A stretch of DNA of 41,756 nt from contig CBFIJI010000006.1 of NCBI GenBank assembly GCA_965662885.1, positions 1-41,756 of the forward strand, read 5' to 3'. The notes under the pieces were generated by a model, which was given only the letters and a program-made list of their open reading frames with translations, had not been told where the DNA came from and made no database searches. This stretch comes from CBFIJI01 sp965662885 (GTDB lineage: Bacteria; Bacteroidota; Bacteroidia; Flavobacteriales; Flavobacteriaceae). Made by a program: the position numbers and the translations under genes. Below, piece after piece: positions 34,257 through 41,756 of the stretch (within the stretch, counting starts at the first letter, position 1; every line of letters starts with the position of its first letter).

Positions 34257-34988
34257 TTATTTATTTCTAGTAAGTTTAATACCTAAGTTTAATTTAATCA
34301 CAGGATAGAAAACAAATTCACTTATTTCATTTTCTAAAATCGCCTCTTGGTTGTTGTTGGGGTCTGCCGTGGGTGAAAGAGCTCCTGTTGCATCAATCGT
34401 TAAATCAGGTTCTCCAAAGTAGAGCATCCCCAATTCTAAAGACATACTAATCGTTTTCCTCTGACTGAGAATTCGACCAAAACCAAGTCCTAAATATGGG
34501 GCAATTTCTGATCCAGGTTGTACGGAAACATCAAGGCTGCCAAAATCTTCTTTGGAAATCAAAATATCTCCCCATAAATAGTCGTCTACTGCACTTCCTC
34601 GAGCTTGGGAATAGAAGTTATTCGATACGATCCCAGCGGATATAAAAAATTTTCTCCCTAAGTAATAGTCAAAAAACAGCCCCAGGGTTCCGGCTTCTAC
34701 ATCTGCATTAAGTGCCAAATCAACCTCTCCACTGGAATAGTTGCTTGTAAAGGAATAGGTAAAAGTATCGTAACCGATACGCAAATCCATTTTTTTATGA
34801 AATTGGTAGACCACGTCAGCTCCCACCCCATTGGTAGATCCCTTTAACGTAATTCCAAAACTATTAGGATGTTTTTTTGTCGTCTTTTCCAAAATAATAT
34901 CCGTCTCAGGGACCTCATCTTGAGCCAAAACGATTAGGGGGCACAGGAAAATACCCAGCATTAAAAATAAAGTTTTTGTTACATTCAT
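34257..34988 (-). CDS. Outer-membrane beta-barrel protein
   Basis: A 243-residue protein with signal MNVTKTLFLMLGIFLCPLIVLAQ. The mature part has regular amphipathic strands (GITLKGSTNGVGADVVYQF, MDLRIGYDTFTYSF, ISAGIVSNNFY, IAPYLGLGFGRIL) and a C-terminal strand ending LNLGIKLTRN, typical of an eight-stranded-type barrel of the OmpA/OmpW size. No peptidoglycan-binding domain is present. It is translated just upstream of the surface lipoprotein; the pairing suggests it anchors, exports or partners that protein, but this is inferred from position only. Confidence 0.8.
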   Translation of the reverse strand: MNVTKTLFLMLGIFLCPLIVLAQDEVPETDIILEKTTKKHPNSFGITLKGSTNGVGADVVYQFHKKMDLRIGYDTFTYSFTSNYSSGEVDLALNADVEAGTLGLFFDYYLGRKFFISAGIVSNNFYSQARGSAVDDYLWGDILISKEDFGSLDVSVQPGSEIAPYLGLGFGRILSQRKTISMSLELGMLYFGEPDLTIDATGALSPTADPNNNQEAILENEISEFVFYPVIKLNLGIKLTRNK

Positions 34989-35125
34989 GTTATAATATAG
35001 TTTAGCGATAATGCTTGAATCAAAAATTCAAATGATTATTGCAAAATAAATGTTTTTTCGAGATTTAGCCTTTAATATAGATTATCTTTTTAAAGCTTAA
35101 ATCATGATTATTTTTGTAACGTCTT

Positions 35126-35779
35126 TTAGGTGCAATTCACTTCATAGGCTTCCCAATCTTGGTTAGTATCGGTGTTGGGAAAGCTAAAGCAACGCATTGA
35201 GCCGTCAGGAAACGTTATGGATTTTGTAAAAGCGCTTGGGATATGGGCGTCAGTTGGTAAGACCTGATGGTCTTCATCAAAATGAAGGTCGATACGAACT
35301 TCTAAGGTTCCGTATTCTACTGCCCAAGCTCTGGCTTGATTTTCCAAGGCATTCCATTGACCACGATTAAGTTGATCTTTTTGAAGCGTACAATTTAAAA
35401 ATGAAAAAGTCGCGTATAAGTTATCATAGGAGTCCGTAAAAGACCCTGCTGGAGCAAGATGTCCCCGATCCCAAACGTTGTTGTAATAGTCGTCATTATC
35501 GGAGGTATGAACACTGTCTACGGCATAAAACTGCATCCCGTCACGGTCGGCCACTTTGACAATATCCCGTACTTGGTATTCAATCCAATTGGGCTGTTCA
35601 TAAACTTCATTATAAGACATCGTAAAGATGGGACCTTCAATATAAAAATCATCGCTTTTTATGATTTCTATCGCTTCTTCTTCAGAGGAATTGTTGTCAC
35701 TAGTGTTGTTGTTTGTGTTGCTTTGACAGTTAACCAAGAGCGAAAACAAAAGGAAAAATAGTAGGTTTCTTAGTAGCAT
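35126..35779 (-). CDS. DNA/RNA non-specific endonuclease lipoprotein (NUC1 family)
   Basis: A 217-residue protein. The N-terminus (MLLRNLLFFLLFSLLVNC, Cys18) looks like a lipoprotein signal, followed by an Asn/Ser/Glu-rich linker. The catalytic motif is DRGHLAPAGSF (104-114) with His107 as the general base. The magnesium-binding region LNCTLQKDQLNRGQWNALE (128-146) holds Asn138 and Glu146. Such enzymes cut DNA and RNA without sequence preference. At the cell surface this one would degrade extracellular nucleic acid for nutrients; no immunity or inhibitor gene is seen. It is flanked by gaps and probably transcribed alone. Confidence 0.9.
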   Translation of the reverse strand: MLLRNLLFFLLFSLLVNCQSNTNNNTSDNNSSEEEAIEIIKSDDFYIEGPIFTMSYNEVYEQPNWIEYQVRDIVKVADRDGMQFYAVDSVHTSDNDDYYNNVWDRGHLAPAGSFTDSYDNLYATFSFLNCTLQKDQLNRGQWNALENQARAWAVEYGTLEVRIDLHFDEDHQVLPTDAHIPSAFTKSITFPDGSMRCFSFPNTDTNQDWEAYEVNCT

Positions 35780-36023
35780 TTTTTATTTACTAAATAAATA
35801 AATTTAAATAAAATTGCTAGAAAAATGGTTTTAAATTATGGTTACTATTTTTATGAGTTTCCTTATTAAACTACCCGTCATTAAAGAGTGCTTTGTACTG
35901 TGATAAAAAAGAAATTATTCCGTTTTGTTGGTCCCTGTTTTAGGAAGAAAAAGGGTGGCTCTCCAGTAAAATAAGTACAAACACGAACCAAAAGAAGCTG
36001 TGAACAATTTGTCTAGATTTGAT

Positions 36024-36058
36024 ATGATTTAATCTACTGTATTACAGTATTTAATCAT
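36024..36058. other. AT-rich inverted repeat after the EcsC-family gene
   Basis: TACTGT (36035-36040) and ACAGTA (36044-36049) pair around ATT, and ATGATT (36024-36029) with AATCAT (36053-36058) form an outer stem. It begins 6 bases past the stop of the minus-strand gene at 36065. It could be a weak terminator or a protein-binding palindrome. The rest of the 35780-36064 gap shows nothing clear. Confidence 0.4.
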
Positions 36059-36064
36059 AGATAA

Positions 36065-36877
36065 TTACACTTTAAGCTTTAAGGTATTGTACTTACTTTC
36101 AATCGCTGTTTTTCCGTACTTCCGTTCTAACTTTCGAACAATAAAATGTCCTGTAGCCATGTCTTGAAAATGATTGATAAAATTAGTGTTGATGACAGCC
36201 CCACCTACTGCTCCAATAACGGGAACGGATTGGGCTGCAAGTTTTTCGCTGACTTGAATACCAAAGCGTTGCGCAATTTTAGTGATGAGTTTTAACATAA
36301 TGGGAGCCCCTTCCTCGGCCAAGCCGTGATTGGCAATAAAAGTGGCGGCCTCAGATAGGGATTTCGCCAAAACGGAACGTACCATATAATAGCCCGTTTC
36401 GGAGCCATCGTCGGCAAGACTTCTTCCGCCTAATGCAAAGACTTCTAAACAGGCTAATTTAGCTTCCATACGGTTAATGGTTTCTCCTTGTGATTGGGCA
36501 ATTTCTGCTATGGAACGCAACATCATTGTTGTGGTTAGTGGCAATTCTAATGCCAAGGCTGAAAATCCAAAAAATCCACCAACACCGCCGCTAACAGCTG
36601 CCCCTACTTTGTGCAGTGTTTTATGTGTTGTTTTTTTAGAGGTGTCTTTAATGGTGTAAATAGCTGTTTCTAACGCTTTTAAGAGTGCGTCTTTGGTGAC
36701 CTCTGCTATTTTTTTATTCCAGCTTTTAGGCAACTTGTCTAAACCAATATCAATGGGTTTCCCAATCAGATTGGTAATTTTGATTGCCACGCCCGGGTTT
36801 TCAAGCAATTGTTTTGCTTGGCGGAGTTCTTCCAACTCCTTTTTATTTAAGATTATAGTTGGTGTGGTCTTGGTCAT
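36065..36877 (-). CDS. EcsC-family protein
   Basis: A 270-residue protein matching the EcsC family: KLPKSWNKKIAEVTKDALLKALETAIYTI, a glycine-rich GAAVSGGVGGFFGFSALALELPLTTTMMLRSIAEIAQSQGE (about 90-130), EAKLACLEVFALGG, and the later VPVIGAVGGAVINTNFINHFQDMATGHFIVRKLE. The glycine-rich parts may associate with membrane, but there is no signal peptide. The biochemical role of stand-alone EcsC proteins is unclear. A 46-residue frame (36950-37090) and a serine hydrolase gene lie upstream on the same strand. Confidence 0.88.
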   Translation of the reverse strand: MTKTTPTIILNKKELEELRQAKQLLENPGVAIKITNLIGKPIDIGLDKLPKSWNKKIAEVTKDALLKALETAIYTIKDTSKKTTHKTLHKVGAAVSGGVGGFFGFSALALELPLTTTMMLRSIAEIAQSQGETINRMEAKLACLEVFALGGRSLADDGSETGYYMVRSVLAKSLSEAATFIANHGLAEEGAPIMLKLITKIAQRFGIQVSEKLAAQSVPVIGAVGGAVINTNFINHFQDMATGHFIVRKLERKYGKTAIESKYNTLKLKV

Positions 36878-36949
36878 TTTGATCTTCCTTCAAAAGAATA
36901 CATTGCTGTTGCTTCTTTAAAAGTACTTCTTTTAAAAATATCTTAGTCG

Positions 36950-37090
36950 TTACTGTTTTGAAATTTCAAGGACTTCTCCAAAATAGGGGTTTAGCTTTAA
37001 CCCCATATTTTTGGTTATAGTTCTGTAAGATTCGATTTTGGAGGGACTAAAATCAAGCGCTTTGAGAAAGAGGGGGTGAAGCACTTTCAT
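36950..37090 (-). CDS. Possible 46-residue small protein
   Basis: ATG at 37090 opens a frame to TAA (36950-36952): MKVLHPLFLKALDFSPSKI…GEVLEISKQ. It starts 24 bases after the serine hydrolase stop (37115) on the same strand and precedes the EcsC-family gene, so it could be a co-transcribed small protein or the C-terminal remnant of a lost gene. Its amino-acid mix is protein-like (helical, balanced charge), but no family is recognised. Confidence 0.35.
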   Translation of the reverse strand: MKVLHPLFLKALDFSPSKIESYRTITKNMGLKLNPYFGEVLEISKQ

Positions 37091-37114
37091 CGAAATCTAG
37101 GGAATATGGTTTGC

Positions 37115-38212
37115 TTATTCTTTTAATTCTTCCAAAATTTTTATAGCAATCTGCTCTGCGTCATTTACTATTTGGTTGACAATTACCACCACAGTACTCT
37201 TTGTTTTACTATGATAAATGCAAATGGAATTGTAGGCAATTGTTTGTCCCGAATGGGAAAAGTTGGTGTCCCCATTATCTATTCTTTTAAAAATTCCATA
37301 GCCGTAATTCAAATCTTCGTTTCCCTTTGTTGCTGTTTTCATTTTTGTTAATGATGCATTCGTTAGAAGTTCTCCATTGAGCAGCTTTTGATACATTAGT
37401 GTTAGATCTGCTACGGAACAAAAAAGACTGCCTGATGCCCATGCAATACTTTCAATCCCATCACGGGGAAATGCTTTAAGGCTATTTCCGTCTGGGCCAT
37501 AAGAATGACCTATGGTAATGCTGTTGTTGGGTGTTTCTTTTCCACTTAAAAAGGAGCTTGATAACTTCAAAGGATCCAAAAGGGTTGCTCTTAAGTATTC
37601 GTGATAGGCTTTTCCTGTTTTTTGCTCAATAATCAACCCCAGTAGGGTGTAATTCGTATTTGAATAGCCATGAGCGGTCCCTTTTTCAAAGGCAGGGGCT
37701 TTGACCTTTGCCAAAAATTCTTCGCTGCTGAAGGCTTTTGAGGGGTTAGAAAACACTTCATTGATCAAGGCGTCATTAACTGGATTGTATAATCCACTAG
37801 AATGGTTTAAAAGCTGTTCTACTGTGATTTCACCACTTATATTGTCGTTTAAATATTTTGGAATCACCTCTGCTAAGGTCGTATTTAGGCTGAGCTGTCC
37901 TTGCTCTATCAGTTTAAAAATAAGTACTGCCGTAAAGGTTTTTGTAATACTACCAATTCCCAAGCTCATCTCTTTGGATAAAGGGGTGGTGTTATCTGAC
38001 TGACCAATAACACCATAGTCTATTGTCCCATCACTTTTTCGAACTGCCGCAACAGCTCCCCCAGTTTTAAATTCACTTTTTATTTCGTCTAATATTGCTT
38101 GAACTGTCTTTGTTGCTTCTTTTGCGGTGTCTGATACAGGGTCTGCTTTTTTTGAATAGCATTGAACAAAAAGAAGCGTCAATAGAATAAGTGAAAGTTT
38201 AAAGTTTTTCAT
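37115..38212 (-). CDS. Serine hydrolase lipoprotein, class C beta-lactamase fold
   Basis: A 365-residue protein with a lipoprotein signal (MKNFKLSLILLTLLFVQC, Cys18). All three class C/DD-peptidase motifs are canonical: SITK (88-91, in GIGSITKTFTAVL), YSN (in GYSNTNYTLLG) and HSG (in FSHSGQTIAYNS). LLNHSSGLYNPV is the conserved patch. Of the four serine hydrolases in the window this is the one closest to true DD-peptidases/AmpC-like enzymes, so peptidoglycan-peptide or D-amino-acid peptide cleavage is plausible. It follows the S41 peptidase gene by 21 bases on the same strand. Confidence 0.92.
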   Translation of the reverse strand: MKNFKLSLILLTLLFVQCYSKKADPVSDTAKEATKTVQAILDEIKSEFKTGGAVAAVRKSDGTIDYGVIGQSDNTTPLSKEMSLGIGSITKTFTAVLIFKLIEQGQLSLNTTLAEVIPKYLNDNISGEITVEQLLNHSSGLYNPVNDALINEVFSNPSKAFSSEEFLAKVKAPAFEKGTAHGYSNTNYTLLGLIIEQKTGKAYHEYLRATLLDPLKLSSSFLSGKETPNNSITIGHSYGPDGNSLKAFPRDGIESIAWASGSLFCSVADLTLMYQKLLNGELLTNASLTKMKTATKGNEDLNYGYGIFKRIDNGDTNFSHSGQTIAYNSICIYHSKTKSTVVVIVNQIVNDAEQIAIKILEELKE

Positions 38213-38233
38213 TTTTAAAATTTTAGGGAGGGG

Positions 38234-39727
38234 TTATTTTTTTAATTGTCCTTTTACAAATTCAAGTACGGTGTCTCGATCATTTACATAGTCTTTAATG
38301 GTTGGGTAAACTTCAAAATGTGGCCGTGTTCCACTGCCTTGTGGAACGAGTTGTTGGTCCACATCTTGTTCATTAATGACGATAGAAATGGAAAAGGGTA
38401 TTAGAGAATTGGGCAATTCATAAATTAATGGAATTGAGCCTGTATGTCTGTAATACCCTCCTCCTGTTTCTTCTCCAACAAAAATTGCAGCACTTTTATC
38501 TCGTACCAAAGCACTAAATAGGGATCCTCCTGAAAAGACTTTTCCGCCAATGAGTACATAGGTCGTTCCACTAAATAGATAGTTGTTGGGGGCTCTTTTA
38601 ATGATATGCTTTTCGTCTTTGTAATAAAACCCATCTTCTCCAAGATGAAAATGTTTGTTGATTTCTTCTTTTAGCATTTCAGGTATTTGTCCTAGTACTT
38701 TATTTTTCGGAACGTCCATCATTTCTATCCATTGTGGGTGCAAATATTCCGGATATATGGGAAGTTCATTGGTGTTGAGTTTTCTAAATTTATTTTCTTT
38801 AAAGGGTTTGTTGATTAAATAAGAAGCGAGTTCCATGTCGTTTCCGTCGTCCCCTCCAGTGTTTTCCCTAACATCAACGATCAGGTTTTTTATGTTTTGT
38901 TTTTTGATCGTTTTAAATGTCCTTTTAAGAAACTTAAAAAACTTTTTTTGGTTTTTGGCTGTTTCGGTAGAAAAGGTATTGACTGTCAATAGGGCTGTTT
39001 TTTCATCAATCAATTCAAATTCAGTCGCCTCCTCAAACGGCTCTTCTATTGATTCAGCAGCAGTTATGGGAGAGACTGCTTCAAGGGTGCGTTGTTGGAG
39101 CTGCCCTTCTCCATAAGGGAGCACTTCTAAGTCAAAACGTTCTTTAGCACCATAGAGTATAAAGTAAACCTCTGCAAAACGTTCTTCCAATTGATGGTAT
39201 TTATGGGTGGTATTAAATCCGTCTGAACTGATTAGTTTAAACGCCTCCTTTTTTATGGCTGCAACGGATTGGTTGTTTATTTTAAGTAGCTGTGTTCCTT
39301 TTTTCAAGCTTTTATAATCCTTGGCCACAATCAGCGTGTCCTTTATATACTTTACCTTTAAGGGGAAAAAAGCGTTTTGATCTTTTTCAATATTTTCAAA
39401 TAGCTTTGAGGAGGGGAATATACTGCTATGGCCACAATTTATTTTGGTATGGATTTGCGCCAGTAGAAGAAAAAAATCGCGGGCGGAAGTGATTTTATCT
39501 GTACTGATCTGTGCTTTTGCCTCTTTAAACAAGGCATCAAATGCAGCTTTTGGGGTGTACAGGTAGATCCCTGTATGTGAGGTCTCTATTATTTCTTTAT
39601 AAATTTTTAAATCCTGCTCATATTGTTCTTTCGTTTGTGAAAAACAAAAACTCGCTATAAGAAAAAACATCTTAAGCAATGCGGATTGAAGAATAGAACG
39701 AAAAGAGAAATTGACGTAGGTTGACAT
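38234..39727 (-). CDS. S41-family (tail-specific/C-terminal processing) peptidase
   Basis: A 497-residue exported protease. The N-terminus (MSTYVNFSFRSILQSALLKMFFLIASFCFSQ) carries a signal peptide; ATG at 39670 is an alternative start that keeps only the hydrophobic core. An N-terminal helical region contains HTKINCGHSSIFP. The catalytic domain has LIVDVRENTGGDDGNDMELASYL (282-304), VFSGGS with the likely nucleophile Ser402, and GEETGGG (418-424). A PDZ-like part lies between (about 120-200, KGTQLLKINNQSV). It probably trims peptides in the periplasm. It is co-oriented with the serine hydrolase downstream (21 bases). Confidence 0.88.
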   Translation of the reverse strand: MSTYVNFSFRSILQSALLKMFFLIASFCFSQTKEQYEQDLKIYKEIIETSHTGIYLYTPKAAFDALFKEAKAQISTDKITSARDFFLLLAQIHTKINCGHSSIFPSSKLFENIEKDQNAFFPLKVKYIKDTLIVAKDYKSLKKGTQLLKINNQSVAAIKKEAFKLISSDGFNTTHKYHQLEERFAEVYFILYGAKERFDLEVLPYGEGQLQQRTLEAVSPITAAESIEEPFEEATEFELIDEKTALLTVNTFSTETAKNQKKFFKFLKRTFKTIKKQNIKNLIVDVRENTGGDDGNDMELASYLINKPFKENKFRKLNTNELPIYPEYLHPQWIEMMDVPKNKVLGQIPEMLKEEINKHFHLGEDGFYYKDEKHIIKRAPNNYLFSGTTYVLIGGKVFSGGSLFSALVRDKSAAIFVGEETGGGYYRHTGSIPLIYELPNSLIPFSISIVINEQDVDQQLVPQGSGTRPHFEVYPTIKDYVNDRDTVLEFVKGQLKK

Positions 39728-39799
39728 TCGATTTGTTTTGGGCGTTTAAACTTTAAATTTAGGATAATATATGAATATACTCGTCTTTTTTCTTTAGTA

Positions 39800-40486
39800 T
39801 TACTCCTTAGACGGTCGTATTCCAAAAGTTAATAAATATCCTATCATCCAAAATTCTCCAATGGTTGCGGGAAGAATAAGAAATCTATTGAAACTAAAAT
39901 CAATTCCTGCGTATCGGATAAAGGTCGTAATTAGATAGCCTATACCCCCTAAAATAATGACTCTCCCTAACCAAACAGGCAGCCTTTTAGACTTGATGAC
40001 TATATAACCCATAGGAAACAGCCAAAGCCCAAAGAAAAGACCACCAATACCCCAAGCATTTGAAATTATATTTTGAAAAACCTCAATAAGTACAACTTTA
40101 TCTTCCATAGCACTTATGCCAGAAGTAGCAACACCTATTGCAGAGGCGATTGAAATTGCACTTATCATAATGGCTAAAGCATTCACCATTCCCCATATAC
40201 CTAGCGTCCAAGCTTCCCATTCATAACTATCTTTAAATAATTTGTAAAACCAAACTGCGGTAAGTGCTTGAGATATTACGATAGCAAACTCCAAAAGCAA
40301 CCTAATTCTTGCAGTAGATTCTAATTCTATTAAATTCGTTAGCGTTTGTTCAGGGTTAGCAGACACAAATATTTGAGAATGAAAGACCATAAAACCTAAA
40401 ATCCCTGAAATAGCCATCATTAAATACCATACACCAGTTATTCTTGCAGTTTTAATCAATTGTTTTTGTTCTGTATTTACAATCAT
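39800..40486 (-). CDS. DUF4386-domain integral membrane protein
   Basis: A 228-residue protein with about six hydrophobic helices (around 13-36, 60-82, 92-118, 140-165, 170-190, 198-222). The start TARITGVWYLMMAISGILGFMVF and the WGIGGLFFGLWLFPMGYIVIKSKRLP segment are characteristic of DUF4386. Its function is unknown. It starts 21 bases after the stop of the tyrosine recombinase on the same strand, so it may be read from the same transcript. Its base composition (about 40 percent GC in sampled lines) matches the rest of the window, unlike the recombinase. Confidence 0.88.
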   Translation of the reverse strand: MIVNTEQKQLIKTARITGVWYLMMAISGILGFMVFHSQIFVSANPEQTLTNLIELESTARIRLLLEFAIVISQALTAVWFYKLFKDSYEWEAWTLGIWGMVNALAIMISAISIASAIGVATSGISAMEDKVVLIEVFQNIISNAWGIGGLFFGLWLFPMGYIVIKSKRLPVWLGRVIILGGIGYLITTFIRYAGIDFSFNRFLILPATIGEFWMIGYLLTFGIRPSKE

Positions 40487-40507
40487 AAATTATTTGATTT
40501 TAATATT

Positions 40508-41746
40508 TTATACTAATTCTGACGATGTAATAGGGCAATTGTTACAGTTTTGCCCTAATGGCATACAACTAATGTATATAACACATATGCGGTTTAGTTC
40601 TCTTTTATATTTTCTATAAATGTTGTTTAGCACTCTTTTTGTGATGGCTAAAAAACACACTCCTTTTTTTGTAAAGTGCGTATAGATTTCAGTTGTCTTA
40701 CTGCTACTATGTCCTAATAATTCTTGAATATATCTTATATCAGTGCCCTTTTCTAATAAATGTGTAGCAAAACTATGCCTTAATGTGTGTAATGTTACTT
40801 TCTTTTTTATACCTGTTTTAAATAAAGCATTTTTTAAAACCTTTTGTGCACTTGTAATAATGTATTTTTCATTTTTTTGTCCCTCAAAAAGGTATTTCTT
40901 TGGCCTATAAGCTTTATAATATTCTCTTAAAATCTTTATAAAGCTATCCGATAAAAGAGTATATCTGTCTTTTTTCCCTTTTCCTTGTTTTATATGTATT
41001 AACATTCTTTTGCTATCAATATCAGTTATTTCTAAATTAAGTGCTTCTCCAATTCTTAATCCTGCAGAGTATAATAAACTTAATAATGTCTTATGTTTAA
41101 GGTTAGAAATTGAATTAAAAATAGATTTTAACTCATCACTACTTAAAACTATGGGCAATTTTTTCTCTTTTTTTGGTCTCTCAAGCGGAATTTCATCATA
41201 ATAATAACCTTTATATTCGTAGAATTTTTTAATACCACTTATAAATTGATTCTGGTAAGATACAGATCTATTTGGCGTGTAAATATAATCGTAGTTAAAT
41301 GCTTCAACTAATTTTGTAGAAAACAAGTCAGACTTTTTTAATAAGGCATATTTAATGTAGGTTTTAGTTACATCTAAATATGTATTTACAGTATTTTCAC
41401 TCAACCTTTTTTGATATAACCATTTTTTATATCTTTCTAATTCTAGTTTAGAAGATTCTGGCAATTGATTAATAAGATGAGATTGTTGTTTTTCTACAAC
41501 TTTACTTCTTTCAATAAATGATTGTAATTCTAAATAATCTACAATGCAATGTTTTTCCTTTAAATGTTTAAAAACAAGTCTTAAGTTTTCTAAGGATAAT
41601 TCTAAATAAAAACATCTTAAAGTTTTACTCCATAAAATGTCTTCAAGTTTTTTTAAATGTTCTATTATTTCATTATCAAATCTAAAACGAATTGTAAGTA
41701 CGTTTTTATGACGATGTTTGGCAGAATTTAAAGTTATTTTTTTCAT
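40508..41746 (-). CDS. Tyrosine recombinase/integrase with an atypical C-terminal tail
   Basis: A 412-residue site-specific recombinase. Residues about 1-90 form an extra N-terminal domain, about 95-180 the SAM-like core-binding domain, and about 198-358 the catalytic domain with Arg231 (GLRIGEAL), a Lys in QGKGKKDRY, His320 and Arg323 (HTLRHSF), His346 (LLGHSSSKTTEIY) and nucleophile Tyr355. All catalytic residues are present. Relatives usually end soon after the tyrosine; here about 55 more residues follow, Cys-rich at the end. The gene is very AT-rich (16 GC of 60 in one sampled line against about 26 in core genes), suggesting horizontal origin. It is not XerC/D. Confidence 0.9.
   Translation of the reverse strand: MKKITLNSAKHRHKNVLTIRFRFDNEIIEHLKKLEDILWSKTLRCFYLELSLENLRLVFKHLKEKHCIVDYLELQSFIERSKVVEKQQSHLINQLPESSKLELERYKKWLYQKRLSENTVNTYLDVTKTYIKYALLKKSDLFSTKLVEAFNYDYIYTPNRSVSYQNQFISGIKKFYEYKGYYYDEIPLERPKKEKKLPIVLSSDELKSIFNSISNLKHKTLLSLLYSAGLRIGEALNLEITDIDSKRMLIHIKQGKGKKDRYTLLSDSFIKILREYYKAYRPKKYLFEGQKNEKYIITSAQKVLKNALFKTGIKKKVTLHTLRHSFATHLLEKGTDIRYIQELLGHSSSKTTEIYTHFTKKGVCFLAITKRVLNNIYRKYKRELNRICVIYISCMPLGQNCNNCPITSSELV
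40531..40557. repeat. Perfect inverted repeat within the recombinase 3' end
   Basis: TAGGGCAA (40531-40538) and TTGCCCTA (40550-40557) are perfect 8-bp arms around an 11-base spacer. They lie inside the last codons of the recombinase gene and are GC-richer than their surroundings. Such a foldable site next to a tyrosine recombinase could be its recombination site (attC- or attI-like) or a transcription hairpin. Confidence 0.5.
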
Positions 41747-41756
41747 AGCGTATTTG

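Noticed and set aside
35459..35761. Plus-strand 100-codon frame opposite the NUC1 endonuclease
   Set aside because: It is fully antisense to a gene with intact catalytic motifs and is explained as a shadow.
35126..36877. Nuclease plus EcsC as a defence or toxin system
   Set aside because: The nuclease has a lipoprotein signal and no adjacent immunity gene, and the two genes are separated by nearly 300 bases with a hairpin, so nothing supports a joint system.

Overview
The window looks like chromosomal DNA of a gliding, marine-type member of the Flavobacteriaceae (Bacteroidota). The evidence is low-to-middling GC, many proteins with lipoprotein or Sec signals, a GldH gliding-motility lipoprotein, an HU-CCDC81/SPOR protein, DUF4292 and TonB-plug-like lipoproteins, and TAnnTTTG-type -7 promoter elements in front of several genes. 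No rRNA, CRISPR array or complete insertion sequence is visible.

Region 1 (1-6.9 kb): the start of a CpsB/YwqE-type PHP phosphatase that runs off the left edge, a tRNA-Ala(GGC) with its own terminator and an 18-nt tRNA remnant between them, two lipoproteins, a frameshifted small ORF, an outer-membrane barrel protein, a TonB-plug-like lipoprotein with a universal stress protein, and then a GNAT acetyltransferase, a crotonase-family enzyme and QueD.

Region 2 (6.9-23 kb) is core housekeeping. It holds trhO and the ricT-gldH-PBP1A cluster (minus strand), a PagL-like protein and an M24 peptidase, recA, an acyltransferase, trpS, dprA, the HU/SPOR protein, and the minus-strand run dut, sugar nucleotidyltransferase, DUF4292 lipoprotein, EnvC-like activator. 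These genes serve cell-envelope growth, DNA recombination and uptake, and nucleotide hygiene. They are packed tightly, and several convergent neighbours share their stop codons.

Region 3 (23-32 kb) is accessory and exported. It holds an outer-membrane barrel protein, three beta-lactamase-fold serine hydrolases, a Cys-type sulfatase, a MITE-like inverted-repeat segment and a family 4 glycosyltransferase.

Region 4 (32-41.8 kb) begins with a gene-poor stretch carrying a small ORF and two tandem repeats, one of which is a G-quadruplex motif. A lipoprotein/barrel pair, a DRGH endonuclease lipoprotein, an EcsC-family protein, a fourth serine hydrolase, an S41 peptidase and a DUF4386 membrane protein follow. 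The window ends in a strikingly AT-rich tyrosine recombinase. Its unusual C-terminal tail is encoded by DNA that contains a perfect inverted repeat, and this right end is the best candidate for a mobile or cassette-type boundary.
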